Shown one piece after another: positions 5,002 through 5,385 of a stretch of DNA of 5,385 nucleotides (positions are counted from its first letter, which is position 1; every line of letters begins with the position of its first letter). The notes beneath the pieces are model-generated. The model did no database searches, was not told where the DNA came from, and was given only the letters and a program-made list of their open reading frames with translations. A program made the position numbers and the translations under genes. The DNA is from an uncultured Clostridia bacterium (GTDB lineage: Bacteria; Bacillota; Clostridia; Christensenellales; Borkfalkiaceae): NCBI GenBank assembly GCA_947629725.1, contig CANREU010000111.1, forward strand, positions 1 through 5,385, in the 5' to 3' direction.

Positions 5002-5172
5002 TCAGCCTTCGCTGATGGCGCCAGTCGGGCAAACACCGGCACAGGTACCGCAGCTGATGCAGGTATCGGCGTCGATTTCATACTTTCCGTCTCCCTGGGA
5101 GATCGCATTTACCGGACATTCGCCAGCGCAGGAACCGCAGCTAACGCAGGTATCATTGATTACATATGCCAT
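5002..5172 (-). CDS. 2[4Fe-4S] ferredoxin, clostridial type
   Basis: This 56-aa soluble electron carrier has two CxxCxxCxxxCP motifs: Cys9, 12, 15 and 19 with Pro20, and Cys38, 41, 44 and 48 with Pro49. In this fold each cluster takes three cysteines from one motif and the fourth from the other. Length, the opening MAYVIND, the central GDGKYEIDADTC stretch and the internal two-fold symmetry are those of the classic clostridial ferredoxins that serve pyruvate:ferredoxin oxidoreductase and hydrogenases at low potential in the cytoplasm. The start is ATG 5170-5172, with AAGGAGG 8 nt upstream; an in-frame ATG 18 nt earlier would overlap that site. The gene is monocistronic, with its own promoter and terminator, and faces the fusion gene. 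It is less GC-rich than the genes to its left. The partner enzymes are not in the window. Confidence 0.96.
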   Translation of the reverse strand: MAYVINDTCVSCGSCAGECPVNAISQGDGKYEIDADTCISCGTCAGVCPTGAISEG

Positions 5173-5180
5173 GACTGTAT

Positions 5181-5187
5181 CCTCCTT
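5181..5187 (-). promoter_or_regulatory. Strong ribosome binding site of the ferredoxin gene
   Basis: AAGGAGG on the minus strand lies 8 nt before ATG 5172. It sits inside the first codons of the longer reading frame and so decides for the 56-aa product. Confidence 0.85.
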
Positions 5188-5207
5188 CATAAGTTGTTGA
5201 TGGCTTT

Positions 5208-5236
5208 ATTCTATAATAAACATATGAATTATTCAA
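5208..5236 (-). promoter_or_regulatory. Probable sigma-A promoter of the ferredoxin gene
   Basis: On the minus strand TTGAAT (5236-5231), a 17-bp spacer and TAGAAT (5213-5208) form a good promoter. The start would be near 5201, giving a short leader with the AAGGAGG site. A second TATAAT lies further upstream (5307-5302) without a clear -35 box, so a longer transcript is also possible. Confidence 0.6.
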
Positions 5237-5301
5237 GAGGAATTTTGCAGGTATTTAAAAGAAAACATGGAAAATCCGCCTTGCCAAGAAAATAAAAAAG
5301 T

Positions 5302-5322
5302 ATTATACTCCCGTTTTCGACA
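5302..5322 (-). promoter_or_regulatory. TATAAT next to a perfect 0A-box heptamer
   Basis: On the minus strand the Spo0A box core TGTCGAA (5322-5316) lies 8 bp before a consensus TATAAT (5307-5302). At the expected -35 position there is only a poor match, as expected of an activator-dependent promoter, although the box itself falls within the spacer. It would drive the ferredoxin gene with a leader of about 120 nt. A 7-bp match can arise by chance. Confidence 0.3.
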
Positions 5323-5336
5323 CTTGAATGATTAGA

Positions 5337-5378
5337 AAGAGCCGGAATTCCCCGTAAAATAAGGAAAGTCCGGCTCTT
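5337..5378 (-). terminator. Terminator-like hairpin at the right edge
   Basis: AAGAGCCGGA (5337-5346) and TCCGGCTCTT (5369-5378) form a perfect 10-bp stem, and TTCC (5348-5351) with GGAA (5363-5366) forms an inner stem. On the minus strand the stem ends in CTCTT and is followed by TCTAAT, a weak T-rich tail. It probably ends a minus-strand gene lying beyond the window. The rest of 5237-5336 is AT-rich and shows no gene. Confidence 0.55.
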
Positions 5379-5385
5379 ATCATTG

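Noticed and set aside
4902..5015. 37-codon frame beginning at an ATG after a GGGAGACAGG stretch
   Set aside because: It runs through the hairpin terminator and into the ferredoxin gene on the other strand, and the product has no recognisable feature.

Overview
The window looks like a stretch of chromosome from an anaerobic, GC-rich Bacillota (Clostridia-type) bacterium, probably an uncultured gut lineage. The evidence is a Spo0A-family sporulation regulator, a clostridial 2[4Fe-4S] ferredoxin, an ABC-F protein of the YbiT/YkpA type, AGGAGG-like ribosome binding sites, consensus sigma-A promoters, and GC-rich intergenic hairpin repeats. No taxon can be fixed from the sequence alone.

Layout. 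Positions 1-304 hold no gene I can support. They carry a composite palindromic element (39-87), a C-rich tract that is a strong G-quadruplex motif on the minus strand (111-132), two tandem 40-bp units (131-210), and the terminator of the next gene. Then come two minus-strand genes, each with its own promoter and terminator: a Spo0A homologue (305-1060) and an ABC-F ATPase (1305-2882). A divergent regulatory region (2883-3147) separates the ABC-F gene from a plus-strand gene (3148-4905) that encodes an unusual fusion: an eight-helix YhhN/TMEM86 (lysoplasmalogenase-like) membrane domain joined to an iron-dependent alcohol dehydrogenase. After a shared hairpin terminator comes a small minus-strand ferredoxin gene (5002-5172), then an AT-rich upstream region with another terminator-like hairpin at the right edge.

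Three proteins depart from their families. The Spo0A homologue keeps its DNA-binding domain but has serine in place of the phosphoacceptor aspartate. The ABC-F protein has one intact and one degraded ATP site. The fusion protein pairs an enzyme family that releases fatty aldehyde from lysoplasmalogens with a family that reduces aldehydes to alcohols, which suggests one membrane-bound plasmalogen-turnover enzyme. Its dehydrogenase lacks the usual C-terminal end, at a point where base composition drops sharply, so a recombination or assembly junction near 4810-4910 must be considered.

Apart from the promoter layout there is no sign that these genes form one operon. The minus-strand genes are separately terminated. 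The fusion gene and the ferredoxin gene converge on a shared terminator. A shared regulatory link through Spo0A boxes is possible but weakly supported.
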